The notes below the pieces were generated by a model. The model did no database searches. It saw nothing but the letters and a program-made list of their open reading frames with translations, and had not been told where the DNA came from. From the NCBI RefSeq assembly GCF_900239495.1, contig NZ_OENE01000055.1, forward strand, positions 1-64,000: DNA of 64,000 bases. The letters run 5' to 3'. This document shows, piece by piece, positions 17,275 through 25,485 of the stretch. Positions within the stretch are counted from its first letter, which is position 1. Each line of letters starts with the position of its first letter. Source of the stretch: Tenacibaculum finnmarkense genomovar ulcerans. Its GTDB lineage: Bacteria; Bacteroidota; Bacteroidia; Flavobacteriales; Flavobacteriaceae. A program made the translations under genes and the position numbers.

Positions 17275-17504
17275 TATAAAACGTGAAAAAACGATTTTTC
17301 GAGTGATTTTTTCTTTTTTTTAAGAACTTTTTTCGATTAAAAGTAGTTGGATTTATGAAAAAATAAACTAAAAACAACGAAAAATAAGCAGGTTATTTTG
17401 AACGAAATTCTCTTTGTTGGTTGGCTTGTTTTTTGAAGAGGTTTTAAATTTTTTATCTAGCAAATATATGCTGTTGTGTACTACTTTAAAAATAGGGCAA
17501 AATG

Positions 17505-17586
17505 CCTAGCCCCGATTGTAGCAATTGTTTGAGCTCTCTGGCTTTTTTTAGCCAGAAGCGAGTGCGGAAAGCGGGAAAATGCTTCA
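17505..17586 (+). repeat. Structured dispersed element, copy 1
   Basis: It starts CCTAGCCCCGATTG, passes TTTGAGCTC and ends GCGAGTGCGGAAAGCGGG then AATGCTTCAAA. The core hairpin here is TCTGGCT/AGCCAGA, whereas the other two copies have T-rich/A-rich arms in the same place. The base pairing is kept although the sequence differs. Function unknown. Confidence 0.8.
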
Positions 17587-17715
17587 AATAATTCTTCTTT
17601 ATTTTTGCTTTATTTTTCATGAAAAAACGCTTGATTTTAGGCTAAAAAAACAGGCTTTTTTTAGTGATATTTTGTAACTGAAATAATTTATTTTTAAAAT
17701 AAAAAGTGAAATAAA

Positions 17716-17748
17716 TTTGGATATTAAAATATAATAATTGAATATTTG
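17716..17748 (+). promoter_or_regulatory. Promoter ahead of the first SAM riboswitch
   Basis: TTTG (17716-17719) and AATATTTG (17741-17748, one mismatch to TAnnTTTG) are 21 nt apart. Transcription would start near 17755, about 25 nt before the riboswitch. Confidence 0.5.
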
Positions 17749-17777
17749 TGCTCACAAAGTTCAATAACTTATTGACA

Positions 17778-17902
17778 ATGTTATCAAGAAAGGCGGAGGG
17801 ATTAGACCCTGTGAAGCCTTAGCAACCCTTTGTTTAAGTCAAAGAAGGTGCTAAATTCTACTTAATTTTAGATTCATTTATCTGAAATTGGATAGATAAC
17901 TC
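17778..17902 (+). promoter_or_regulatory. SAM-I (S-box) riboswitch, copy 1
   Basis: The aptamer shows the conserved SAM-I core in order: GTTATCAAGAAAGGCGGAGG, ATTAGACCC, TGAAGCCTTAGCAACCC, a variable P3 arm, AAGAAGGTGCTAAATTCTAC, a P4-like hairpin, and the closing P1 strand GATAAC (17895-17900) pairing with GTTATC (17780-17785). SAM binding normally lowers downstream expression. It leads the O-acetylhomoserine sulfhydrylase and probably the MetX-ThrA fusion and MetZ-like genes. A 24-nt palindrome follows immediately and is the likely expression platform. Confidence 0.95.
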
Positions 17903-17905
17903 AAA

Positions 17906-17929
17906 AACAATTACAGCGCTGTAATTGTT
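17906..17929 (+). promoter_or_regulatory. Perfect 24-nt palindrome directly after the riboswitch
   Basis: The half-site AACAATTACAGC is followed at once by its exact reverse complement GCTGTAATTGTT. It begins six bases after the P1 helix. As RNA it forms a hairpin with a minimal loop, and the following sequence is only moderately U-rich (TATATTTCTTC), with a further short GTTAT/ATAAC stem before ATTTTT. It may be the expression platform, or a dimeric-protein operator. Confidence 0.7.
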
Positions 17930-18023
17930 ATATTTCTTCATAACATTTTTCGAGTAAGCGCATCAAAATAATAGGTGCAGGTAACTTTTGTTTTAATTTT
18001 AATTATTTCAAAAAACAAGAAAA

Positions 18024-19298
18024 ATGAGTACCCAAAAATTCGCAACAAACGCCTTGCACGCAGGTCACGACGCAACACAAACCGCAGGAACACGAGCGGT
18101 GCCAATTTACCAAACAACATCGTATGTTTTTAACAATTCTGAGCATGCAGCAAACCTATTTTCATTAAAAGAATTGGGCTTTATTTACACCCGATTAAAC
18201 AACCCAACAAATCAAATTTTACAAGACCGTTTGGCGAGTTTAGAAGGCGGAATTGGGGCGGTAGTTTTCGCGTCAGGAACATCGGCAATTTCAACAGGAT
18301 TATTAACCTTGTTAAAAGCAGGCGACCATATTGTAGCATCGAGCAGTTTGTACGGCGGAACGTACAATTTATTAAGCGTTACCCTGCCAAGATTAGGAAT
18401 TACAACGACTTTTGTGGATGCTTCAAATCCTGATAATTTTGGCAAAGCAGTACAAGAAAATACCCGTGCTTTTTTTGTAGAATCTTTAGGAAACCCAAAG
18501 TTAGATGTGTTAGATTTAAAAGCAATTTCAACCCATGCAAAAACGGCAGAAGTTCCTTTTATTGTTGATAATACCGTAGCAACTCCAGCCTTGTTAAACC
18601 CAATTGAGCATGGTGCAAATATCGTAATTCATTCGTTAACAAAATACATCGGCGGACACGGAACGTCTTTAGGTGGCGCAATAATTGATGCAGGAACTTT
18701 TAATTGGGCAAATGGTAAATTTCCAGAATTTACAGAACCATCCGCAGGGTATCACGGGCTGGTTTACAATGATGTTTTAGGAGCGTCTTCTTATACTTTT
18801 AAATTGATTTTAGAAGGATTGCGTGATTTTGGAGGAGCGTTAAGCCCTACAAATGCGTTTAATATTATCCAAGGATTGGAAACTTTAAACATCAGAATTA
18901 AAAAACACAGTGAAAATGCTTTGGAATTAGCCAAGTGGTTAGAAAATCAAGAAGAAGTAACTTGGGTGAATTATCCAGGATTGGAAAGTAGTAAATATAA
19001 AAAATTAGCAGATAAATATTTACCAGAAGGACAAAGCGGTATTGTAACCTTTGGCGTAAAAGGAGGCTATGAATCGGCTAAAAAAGTGGCGGATACTACA
19101 AAATTATTTTCATTATTAGCCAATATTGGCGATACGAAATCTTTAATTATTCATCCTGCAAGCACCACGCATCAACAGTTAAGCGAACAAGCACAACAAA
19201 GTGCAGGTGTTAGCAGTGATTTAATTCGTTTATCCGTAGGATTAGAAAATATTGATGATTTAAAAAATGATTTAAAAACGTCTTTTGCTACTTTATAA
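18024..19298 (+). CDS. O-acetylhomoserine sulfhydrylase (Cys/Met PLP family)
   Basis: This 424-residue PLP enzyme makes homocysteine from O-acetylhomoserine and sulfide. Family motifs: QTTSYVF (about 32), YTRLNNPTNQILQDRLASLEGG (about 53-74), the GTSAIS stretch, VDNTVATPALLNP (about 180) and the PLP lysine in HSLTKYIGGHGTSLGG (about 205). The length (about 425) and the GGHGTSLGG loop favour the MetY/O-acetylhomoserine type over the shorter cystathionine enzymes. It is the first gene after the SAM-I riboswitch, so it should fall when SAM is plentiful. The downstream fusion gene supplies its substrate and the cys operon its sulfide. Confidence 0.9.
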   Translation: MSTQKFATNALHAGHDATQTAGTRAVPIYQTTSYVFNNSEHAANLFSLKELGFIYTRLNNPTNQILQDRLASLEGGIGAVVFASGTSAISTGLLTLLKAGDHIVASSSLYGGTYNLLSVTLPRLGITTTFVDASNPDNFGKAVQENTRAFFVESLGNPKLDVLDLKAISTHAKTAEVPFIVDNTVATPALLNPIEHGANIVIHSLTKYIGGHGTSLGGAIIDAGTFNWANGKFPEFTEPSAGYHGLVYNDVLGASSYTFKLILEGLRDFGGALSPTNAFNIIQGLETLNIRIKKHSENALELAKWLENQEEVTWVNYPGLESSKYKKLADKYLPEGQSGIVTFGVKGGYESAKKVADTTKLFSLLANIGDTKSLIIHPASTTHQQLSEQAQQSAGVSSDLIRLSVGLENIDDLKNDLKTSFATL

Positions 19299-19417
19299 AA
19301 AAATAATTATATAAAAAATGAATGTATTGTTTCTTGTTTTATCTCTTGTTTTGTTTTTTTTTGATGAGAAAATAAGTACATGTAAATCATTCGTTTTTAT
19401 ATCCAAAATTTACCGTT

Positions 19418-22400
19418 TTGACAAAATTAATAAATAATTTATCGCACATAAATATTGTAAACTTTACGACAGAAAATGGACTTTTTTTTGCTGAAATTCC
19501 ATTAAGTTATGAAGTTTTTGGTAAAAAAATAGGCACAGCGCCCATGGTTTTAATCAATCATGCATTAACAGGAAATAGCAATGTTGCAAACTCAAAAAAT
19601 GGCTGGTGGAAAGATTTAATCGGAAAAAATAAAGCCATAAATACGGCAAATTATACGGTTTTATGTTTCAATATTCCAGGAAATGGCTACGATGGTTTTT
19701 TAATTGAAAATTATAAGAATTTTATTGCGAGAGATGTTGCAAAGCTATTTTTAAAAGGATTAGAAAAACTGAAAATAACCCAATTATTTGCTTTAATTGG
19801 TGGTTCTTTAGGCGGTGGAATTGCTTGGGAAATGGCGGTTTTAAATCCTGAAATAACTCAAAAATTCATTCCAATAGCTACCGATTGGAAAGCTACGGAT
19901 TGGTTAATTGCCAACTGTCAAATTCAAGAACAATTTTTAGTAAATTCAAAAAATCCTGTGCATGATGCCCGCATGCACGCAATGTTATGTTACCGAACGC
20001 CAAAATCTTTTAAAGAACGTTTTCATCGCTCAAAAAAGGAAAATTCTGAAATATTTAATGTCGAAAGTTGGTTGTTGCATCACAGTGAAAAATTACAGGA
20101 ACGCTATCAATTGGCATCCTATAAATTAATGAATCAGTTGTTAAAAACCATTGATGTAACCAAAAATAGCAACGAAAATAGCAATGAAAATAAAGTAGCT
20201 GTTTTAGAAAAAATTCAAGCCGATATTCATATTATTGGCGTTGATTCTGATTTGTTTTTTACCGCCGAAGAAAATAGAGAAACGCAAAAAGAATTAGCTT
20301 TAGTACACGATAATGTAACGTATAATGAAATAAATTCGGTACACGGACACGATGCTTTTTTAATGGAATACGAGCAATTAGAAAAAATAATCAGCCCAAT
20401 TTTTAATCCAAAATTAAAAAATAAGAACATAAAAATAATCAAATTTGGCGGAAAATCGTTGTCAAATAACGGAATTAGCAATGTGATTTCTATTATTGAA
20501 GAAAAAATAAATAATCAAGAAAAAATAGCAGTAGTTGTTTCGGCAAGAGGAAATGCAACAAATCAATTAGAAGAAATTTTAGAAAAAGCATCTAAAAATG
20601 AAAATTATCAAAAAGAATTTGAAACGTTTAAATATGAACAATTAAAATTAACGCCACTGCTTGATTTTTCATCAGAATTTACACATTTAGAAAAACTTTT
20701 TGAAGGTGTTTTTTTATTAGGTGATTTTAGCCCAAAAATAAAAGATGAAATTCTAGCACAAGGAGAGCTTTTATCAGCAAAAACAGTTACTGAACTTTTA
20801 ACGCAAAAAGGAATATCAGCAAAAATTACCGATGCCAGAAAGCTATTAAAAACAGCTGAAAATTTTGGGAATGCACAGCCAATTATAAAAATATCAAAAG
20901 AAAATGTACAAAAATATTTTAAGAAAAATAACAATACAGTAACTATTGTAACAGGTTTTATAGCGTCTAATTTAAAAGGAGAAACTACTACTTTAGGACG
21001 AAATGGAAGTAATTATACAGCATCGTTATTGGCGAATTTTTTAAATGCTGATGAATTGCAAAATTACACGCATGTTGATGGAATTTTTACCGCAAACCCC
21101 GATTTAGTTGCCGATGCTCAAAAAATAGAAACACTTTCTTTTTCTGAAGCAAATGAATTAGCCAATTTTGGAGCTACCATTTTACATGCAAAAACAATAA
21201 GCCCGTTATTGGAAAAAAATATCAATCTTCGGATTTTAAATACGTTTAAACCCAACGATTCAGGTACTTTAATTACATCGAAAACAACTTCAAAAGGCAT
21301 AAAATCGATTGCTGTTTTAGATAATGTTGCTCTATTAAATTTTGAAGGAAGAGCTTTATTAGGAAAAGTTGGCGTAGATGCGCGTATTTTTAAAGCGTTA
21401 AGTAATAAAGAAATAAGTGTGAGTATTGTGTCGCAAGGTTCTTCGGAAAGAGGCATCGGTTTGGTGATCGATAAAAGTAAATCCGAAGAAGCTATAAAGG
21501 CATTAGAGCAAGAATTTGAAAGTGATTTTTATACCAAAGATGTACATCAAATTTCAATTATAGCCGATGTTTCGGTGATTTCAATTATTGGGCAAGATTT
21601 AAGTGAATTTCATCATTCGTATAATGCGTTGATTAAAAATCAAATTGTTCCGTTGCTTTTTAACAACACAATTTCAGGGAAAAATGTGAGTTTAGTTGTT
21701 AAAAAACAGCAATTACATAAAGCTTTAAACGTTATTCACGGACAGGTTTTTGGAGTTGCTAAAAAAATAAATATTGCCATTTTTGGAAAAGGATTAGTGG
21801 GTGGAACTTTAATTAATCAAATTATAGAAAATACCAATTCAATTCTTGAAAGAAATAAAATTCAATTGAATATTTTTGCCATTTCAGGTTCTAAAAAATT
21901 GCTATTAAATGAAAAAGGAATTGATGAAAATTGGGAAATTTATTTAGAAAATAGCATCGAAATTTCTGCTATACATACGATTATCGATTTTGCAAAAGAA
22001 CATCATTTAGAAAATTTAATAGCCGTTGACAATACGGCTAGTCATCAATTTATTGAAAATTATACATCGTTAATTAAAGCTGGTTTCGATTTGGTTTCTT
22101 CTAATAAAATAGCCAATACCGTATCGCATAGTTTTTATAAAAAATTAAGAGATACTTTAGCTAAAAATAATAAATCATATTTGTATGAAACCAATGTTGG
22201 TGCAGGTTTGCCGTTAATTGATACGATTAAATTATTACACGATTCAGGAGAGAATATCACCAAAATTAGAGGCGTTTTTTCGGGGTCGTTAAGTTATTTA
22301 TTTAACACTTTTTCTTCGGATGATGTAGCCTTTTCTGAAATACTTCAAAAAGCAATTGACAAGGGATTTACCGAGCCAGACCCAAGAGAAGATTTATGTG

Positions 22401-22837
22401 GAAATGATGTGGCTAGAAAATTATTAATCTTAGCACGTGAGTTAGATTTAAAAAATGAATTGGAAGATATTGCCATTGAAAATTTAATTCCGACAGCATT
22501 TAGAGAAAGCTCTTCGGCTGATTTTTTATCGAATTTAAAAGCTTTAAATACTGTTTTTCAGCAGAAAAAAGAAGCGCAAAAACCCAATCATGTATTGCGT
22601 TATATTGGTGATTTATCAGGCGATTTATCTAAAGAAAAAGGAAATTTAACGGTTAAATTAGTTTCTGTGCCAACAAATTCTGTTTTGGGAAGTTTAAAAG
22701 GTTCGGATGTTATTTTTGAAATTTATACGGAATCTTATGGCGAAAAACCGATTGTTATTCAAGGAGCAGGAGCGGGTGCAAAGGTAACCGCAAGAGGTGT
22801 TTTTGGCGATATTTTACGCTTGGCAAAAAATCATTAA
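19418..22837 (+). CDS. Trifunctional homoserine O-acetyltransferase / aspartate kinase / homoserine dehydrogenase fusion
   Basis: One 1139-residue chain. Residues about 1-325 are an alpha/beta-hydrolase like MetX (nucleophile elbow GGSLGGG near 133, VDSDLFF and VHGHDAFLMEYEQ near 275-310). Residues about 335-620 are aspartate kinase (KFGGKSL, TTLGRNGSNYTA, HVDGIFTANP, FGATILHAKT). Two ACT-type regulatory domains follow (about 635-775). Residues about 785-1139 are homoserine dehydrogenase (IAIFGKGLVGG, DNTASHQF, ETNVGAGLPLIDT, FTEPDPREDLCGNDVARK). It covers both ends of the path from aspartate to O-acetylhomoserine; only aspartate-semialdehyde dehydrogenase is missing. The frame has no ATG before the MetX core, so I take TTG at 19418 as start. 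All key motifs are intact in all three parts. Confidence 0.9.
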   Translation: MTKLINNLSHINIVNFTTENGLFFAEIPLSYEVFGKKIGTAPMVLINHALTGNSNVANSKNGWWKDLIGKNKAINTANYTVLCFNIPGNGYDGFLIENYKNFIARDVAKLFLKGLEKLKITQLFALIGGSLGGGIAWEMAVLNPEITQKFIPIATDWKATDWLIANCQIQEQFLVNSKNPVHDARMHAMLCYRTPKSFKERFHRSKKENSEIFNVESWLLHHSEKLQERYQLASYKLMNQLLKTIDVTKNSNENSNENKVAVLEKIQADIHIIGVDSDLFFTAEENRETQKELALVHDNVTYNEINSVHGHDAFLMEYEQLEKIISPIFNPKLKNKNIKIIKFGGKSLSNNGISNVISIIEEKINNQEKIAVVVSARGNATNQLEEILEKASKNENYQKEFETFKYEQLKLTPLLDFSSEFTHLEKLFEGVFLLGDFSPKIKDEILAQGELLSAKTVTELLTQKGISAKITDARKLLKTAENFGNAQPIIKISKENVQKYFKKNNNTVTIVTGFIASNLKGETTTLGRNGSNYTASLLANFLNADELQNYTHVDGIFTANPDLVADAQKIETLSFSEANELANFGATILHAKTISPLLEKNINLRILNTFKPNDSGTLITSKTTSKGIKSIAVLDNVALLNFEGRALLGKVGVDARIFKALSNKEISVSIVSQGSSERGIGLVIDKSKSEEAIKALEQEFESDFYTKDVHQISIIADVSVISIIGQDLSEFHHSYNALIKNQIVPLLFNNTISGKNVSLVVKKQQLHKALNVIHGQVFGVAKKINIAIFGKGLVGGTLINQIIENTNSILERNKIQLNIFAISGSKKLLLNEKGIDENWEIYLENSIEISAIHTIIDFAKEHHLENLIAVDNTASHQFIENYTSLIKAGFDLVSSNKIANTVSHSFYKKLRDTLAKNNKSYLYETNVGAGLPLIDTIKLLHDSGENITKIRGVFSGSLSYLFNTFSSDDVAFSEILQKAIDKGFTEPDPREDLCGNDVARKLLILARELDLKNELEDIAIENLIPTAFRESSSADFLSNLKALNTVFQQKKEAQKPNHVLRYIGDLSGDLSKEKGNLTVKLVSVPTNSVLGSLKGSDVIFEIYTESYGEKPIVIQGAGAGAKVTARGVFGDILRLAKNH

Positions 22838-22856
22838 AAGATAAAAAACAACAAAC

Positions 22857-24026
22857 ATGAGTTATCAATTTGAAACCCAAGCGATAAGAAACCAAACCGA
22901 ACGTTCACAATTTTCGGAACATTCTACGCCGTTATATCTAACATCTAGTTTTGTTTTTGAAGATGCAGAAGATATGCGTGCTTGTTTTGCTGAAGAAAAA
23001 GATAAAAATTTATATAGCCGATTTTCAAACCCTAATACTACGGAATTTGTTAATAAAATTGTAGCGATGGAAAAAGCCGAAGCAGGATATGCTTTTGCTA
23101 CAGGAATGTCGGCTGTTTTTTCGACTTTTGGAGCGTTGTTAAATGCGGGAGATCATATTGTTTCGTGCAGGTCTGTATTTGGTTCAACACATAGTTTGTT
23201 TACTAAATACTTTCCAAAATGGAATATTCAAACGAGCTATTTTAATATAAATCAACTTGAAAAAATTGAAGGTTTAATTCAGCCAAATACTAAAATTTTA
23301 TATGCCGAAACGCCAACAAACCCAGCGGTTGATATTATTGATTTAGAATTGCTTGGTAAAATTGCTAAAAAACATAATTTATTATTGATAATAGACAATT
23401 GTTTTGCGACGCCTTATTTGCAAAATCCTATTGATTTTGGTGCCGATTTAGTCATTCATTCGGCAACCAAATTAATTGATGGACAAGGAAGAGTTTTAGG
23501 CGGAGTAACTGTTGGAAAAGCCGATTTAATTCGAGAAATTCACCTGTTTTCAAGAAATACAGGTCCTGCAATGTCACCTTTTAATGCGTGGGTTTTATCA
23601 AAAAGTTTAGAAACATTAAGTATCCGTGTTGAAAAACATTGTGAAAATGCTTTAAAAGTAGCGGAATTTTTAGAGAATCATCCGAAGGTAAATTTAGTGA
23701 AATATCCATTTTTAAAATCGCATCCAAAATATGAAATTGCAAAAAAACAAATGCGATTCGGTGGAAATATTGTAGCCTTCGAAATAAAAGGAGGTATTAA
23801 TGCAGGGCGGAAGTTTTTAAACGCCATCAAAATGTGTTCTTTATCAGCAAATTTAGGCGATACCAGAAGTATTGTAACGCATCCAGCATCAACAACACAT
23901 AGTAAATTAAATATAAATGATAGAATAGAAGTAGGAATTACCGATAGTTTAGTTCGATGTTCTGTTGGTTTAGAAAATGTAATAGATATTATAAACGATT
24001 TAAAACAGGCTTTAGAAACACAATAA
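22857..24026 (+). CDS. MetZ-like O-succinyl/acetylhomoserine sulfhydrylase
   Basis: This 389-residue PLP enzyme belongs to the Cys/Met metabolism family, with YSRFSNPNTTEF (about 48), AETPTNPAVDIIDL, IDNCFATPYLQNP and the PLP lysine in HSATKLIDGQGRVLGG. The DGQGRVLGG loop is typical of MetZ, which uses sulfide directly, rather than of cystathionine gamma-synthase. It starts 19 bases after the fusion gene, so it shares that transcript. A cystathionine synthase or lyase activity cannot be excluded from sequence alone. The window therefore holds two sulfhydrylases of different lineages around the enzyme that makes their substrate. Confidence 0.85.
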   Translation: MSYQFETQAIRNQTERSQFSEHSTPLYLTSSFVFEDAEDMRACFAEEKDKNLYSRFSNPNTTEFVNKIVAMEKAEAGYAFATGMSAVFSTFGALLNAGDHIVSCRSVFGSTHSLFTKYFPKWNIQTSYFNINQLEKIEGLIQPNTKILYAETPTNPAVDIIDLELLGKIAKKHNLLLIIDNCFATPYLQNPIDFGADLVIHSATKLIDGQGRVLGGVTVGKADLIREIHLFSRNTGPAMSPFNAWVLSKSLETLSIRVEKHCENALKVAEFLENHPKVNLVKYPFLKSHPKYEIAKKQMRFGGNIVAFEIKGGINAGRKFLNAIKMCSLSANLGDTRSIVTHPASTTHSKLNINDRIEVGITDSLVRCSVGLENVIDIINDLKQALETQ

Positions 24027-24064
24027 AAAGAAACAAAAACTAAATAAAAGTGTACTTTTGTAGC

Positions 24065-24472
24065 ATGCTTTCTAAAAAAACAAAATACGGAATAAAAGCC
24101 TTAACATTTATCGCTAGGCAAGAATATGGAATAAAAGTGCAAATAGCCACCATTTCCGAAAGTGAAAATATTTCACATAAATTTTTAGAAAGTATTTTGC
24201 TCACCCTTCGAAAAGCAGGTTTTTTAGGTGCTAAAAAAGGCAAGGGCGGCGGTTATTATATGTTGAAAAAAGCATCAGATATAAATATGACCGATGTTAT
24301 TAGAACCCTTGAAGGACCAATAGCGATGCTGCCTTGTGTGAGTTTAAACTACTATGAAAAATGCAGCGATTGCCCCGATGAAGATGCTTGTGGTGTGCAT
24401 AAATTAATGATACAAGTTAGAGATAATACTTTAAAAGTATTAAAAAATAACACCCTTGCCGATTTAGTGTAA
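24065..24472 (+). CDS. Rrf2 family transcriptional regulator
   Basis: This 135-residue winged-helix regulator begins MLSKKTKYGIKALTFIARQE; I take the ATG at 24065 because the family starts here. An in-frame upstream ATG adds only MYFCS. The recognition helix region SENISHKFLESILLTLRKAGFL and wing KKGKGGGYYM are clear. A cysteine cluster (CVSLNYYEKCSDCPDEDAC, four Cys) lies where IscR and relatives bind Fe-S, so it may sense iron-sulfur, sulfide or cysteine status. It sits just upstream of the sulfate-assimilation operon, whose promoter region has a palindrome. Control of that operon is inferred, by analogy with Rrf2 regulators such as CymR. Confidence 0.88.
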   Translation: MLSKKTKYGIKALTFIARQEYGIKVQIATISESENISHKFLESILLTLRKAGFLGAKKGKGGGYYMLKKASDINMTDVIRTLEGPIAMLPCVSLNYYEKCSDCPDEDACGVHKLMIQVRDNTLKVLKNNTLADLV

Positions 24473-24517
24473 AAACACCGTTTACGCCGTGTTTTTGTAA
24501 AATTTAGCCTTAATTTT

Positions 24518-24547
24518 TTTGTTATCTAATTTGAATTAATACATTTG
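24518..24547 (+). promoter_or_regulatory. Promoter of the sulfate-assimilation operon
   Basis: TTTG (24518-24521) and TACATTTG (24540-24547) are separated by 18 nt, a full match to the Bacteroidota -33/-7 consensus. Confidence 0.7.
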
Positions 24548-24564
24548 CAATCTTAAAACCTAGT

Positions 24565-24578
24565 TACCCTATAGGGAA
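24565..24578 (+). promoter_or_regulatory. Palindromic candidate operator for the Rrf2 regulator
   Basis: TTACCCTATAGGGAAA contains the perfect palindrome CCCTATAGGG (24567-24576). It lies about 10 bases downstream of the predicted transcription start and 16 bases before the first codon of the DUF2061 gene, a position suited to repression. Confidence 0.55.
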
Positions 24579-24591
24579 ATAGTATTTTGAA

Positions 24592-24843
24592 ATGATTTTA
24601 GAACAATTAATAAAAGAAAATAAAAATAATAAGCCAAATAAAGGAGCTGAAAACACTTTGCGAAGCCTTGCAAAATCGGTAAGTTGGCGCATAATAGGTA
24701 CTATTGATACGGTTTTAATATCGTGGTTAATTACAGGGGAATTAGCCTTAGCATTTTCGATAGGAAGCATCGAATTAATTACAAAAATGATATTATACTT
24801 TTTTCACGAAAGAATTTGGAATAAAATAAAATGGGGAAAATAA
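24592..24843 (+). CDS. DUF2061 small membrane protein
   Basis: This 83-residue protein has a basic N-terminus followed by the family core RSLAKSVSWRIIGTIDTVLISWLITGELALAFSIGSIELITKMILYFFHERIW. The core contains two membrane-spanning segments (about 35-52 and 54-72). No molecular function is known. It is the first gene of the sulfate-assimilation operon, and its stop codon overlaps the cysH start as TAATG, so its translation is coupled to cysH. The position suggests a membrane role in sulfur assimilation, for instance with sulfate or sulfite entry, but this is inference. No sulfate permease gene is present in the window. Confidence 0.85.
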   Translation: MILEQLIKENKNNKPNKGAENTLRSLAKSVSWRIIGTIDTVLISWLITGELALAFSIGSIELITKMILYFFHERIWNKIKWGK

Positions 24844-25469
24844 TGAGCTTAAAAAACGAATTGAATTTAGAAATTTTAAATAAAGAATTAGCAAAACTAA
24901 GCCCAAAAGAAATTGTGCAATGGGTTTTTAATTTAGATAAAAAAACCATTATTACCACAAACTTTAGACCTTATGAAGTAGCTATTTTACACCTAACATC
25001 CCAAGAAAGCCCCAATATAAAAGTTGTTTGGTGCGATACAGGTTATAACACTCCCCAAACCTACAAACACGCCGAGGAACTTATTGAAAGGTTAGCATTA
25101 AATGTTGATTTATATGTGCCAAAACAAACCGTAGCACATCGTACTGTTACTATGGGACTTCCTTCGGTTGATGACAAAAATCATGTAAAATTTACCGAAC
25201 AAGTAAAGTTAGAGCCTTTTAAAAGAGCCATGAAAATTCATCAGCCTGAAATATGGTTTACCAACCTCCGAAAAGGACAAACGGCTTTTAGAGACGGTAT
25301 CGGTGTTTTATCTTTTAGTAAAGATGGTATCTTAAAAGTGAGCCCTTTTTATCATTGGTCGGATGAAGATTTAGACGGGTATTTAGAAACCCATAAATTA
25401 CCAAATGAGTTCAAATATTTTGATCCAACAAAGGTAGAGAGTAACAGAGAATGCGGTTTACATATTTAA
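24843..25469 (+). CDS. cysH: Phosphoadenylyl-sulfate reductase (thioredoxin-type)
   Basis: CysH reduces activated sulfate to sulfite. The ATG at 24843 overlaps the upstream stop and gives 208 residues; an in-frame ATG four codons earlier would lie inside the DUF2061 gene. The PP-loop-like fold shows VVWCDTGYNTPQTYKHAEEL, and the C-terminal catalytic motif ECGLH is present (C204). Only two cysteines occur. The CC...CxxC set that binds 4Fe-4S in APS-using reductases is absent, so the substrate is predicted to be PAPS. It is followed 16 bases later by cysD. Confidence 0.9.
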   Translation: MSLKNELNLEILNKELAKLSPKEIVQWVFNLDKKTIITTNFRPYEVAILHLTSQESPNIKVVWCDTGYNTPQTYKHAEELIERLALNVDLYVPKQTVAHRTVTMGLPSVDDKNHVKFTEQVKLEPFKRAMKIHQPEIWFTNLRKGQTAFRDGIGVLSFSKDGILKVSPFYHWSDEDLDGYLETHKLPNEFKYFDPTKVESNRECGLHI

Positions 25470-25485
25470 AAATAAGAGTATCATT

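Noticed and set aside
17297-17340. TTCGAGTGATTTTTTC followed by AAGAACTTTTTTCGAT, resembling the MITE centre
   Set aside because: Only short blocks match and the rest has diverged; it may be an old fragment but cannot be supported as a separate copy.
19318-19437. 39-codon frame ahead of the MetX-ThrA fusion, rich in Leu, Val and Phe, as a possible leader peptide
   Set aside because: It overlaps the fusion start, contains no run of Met or Thr codons, and no terminator/antiterminator pair follows; it is best explained as T-rich spacer.
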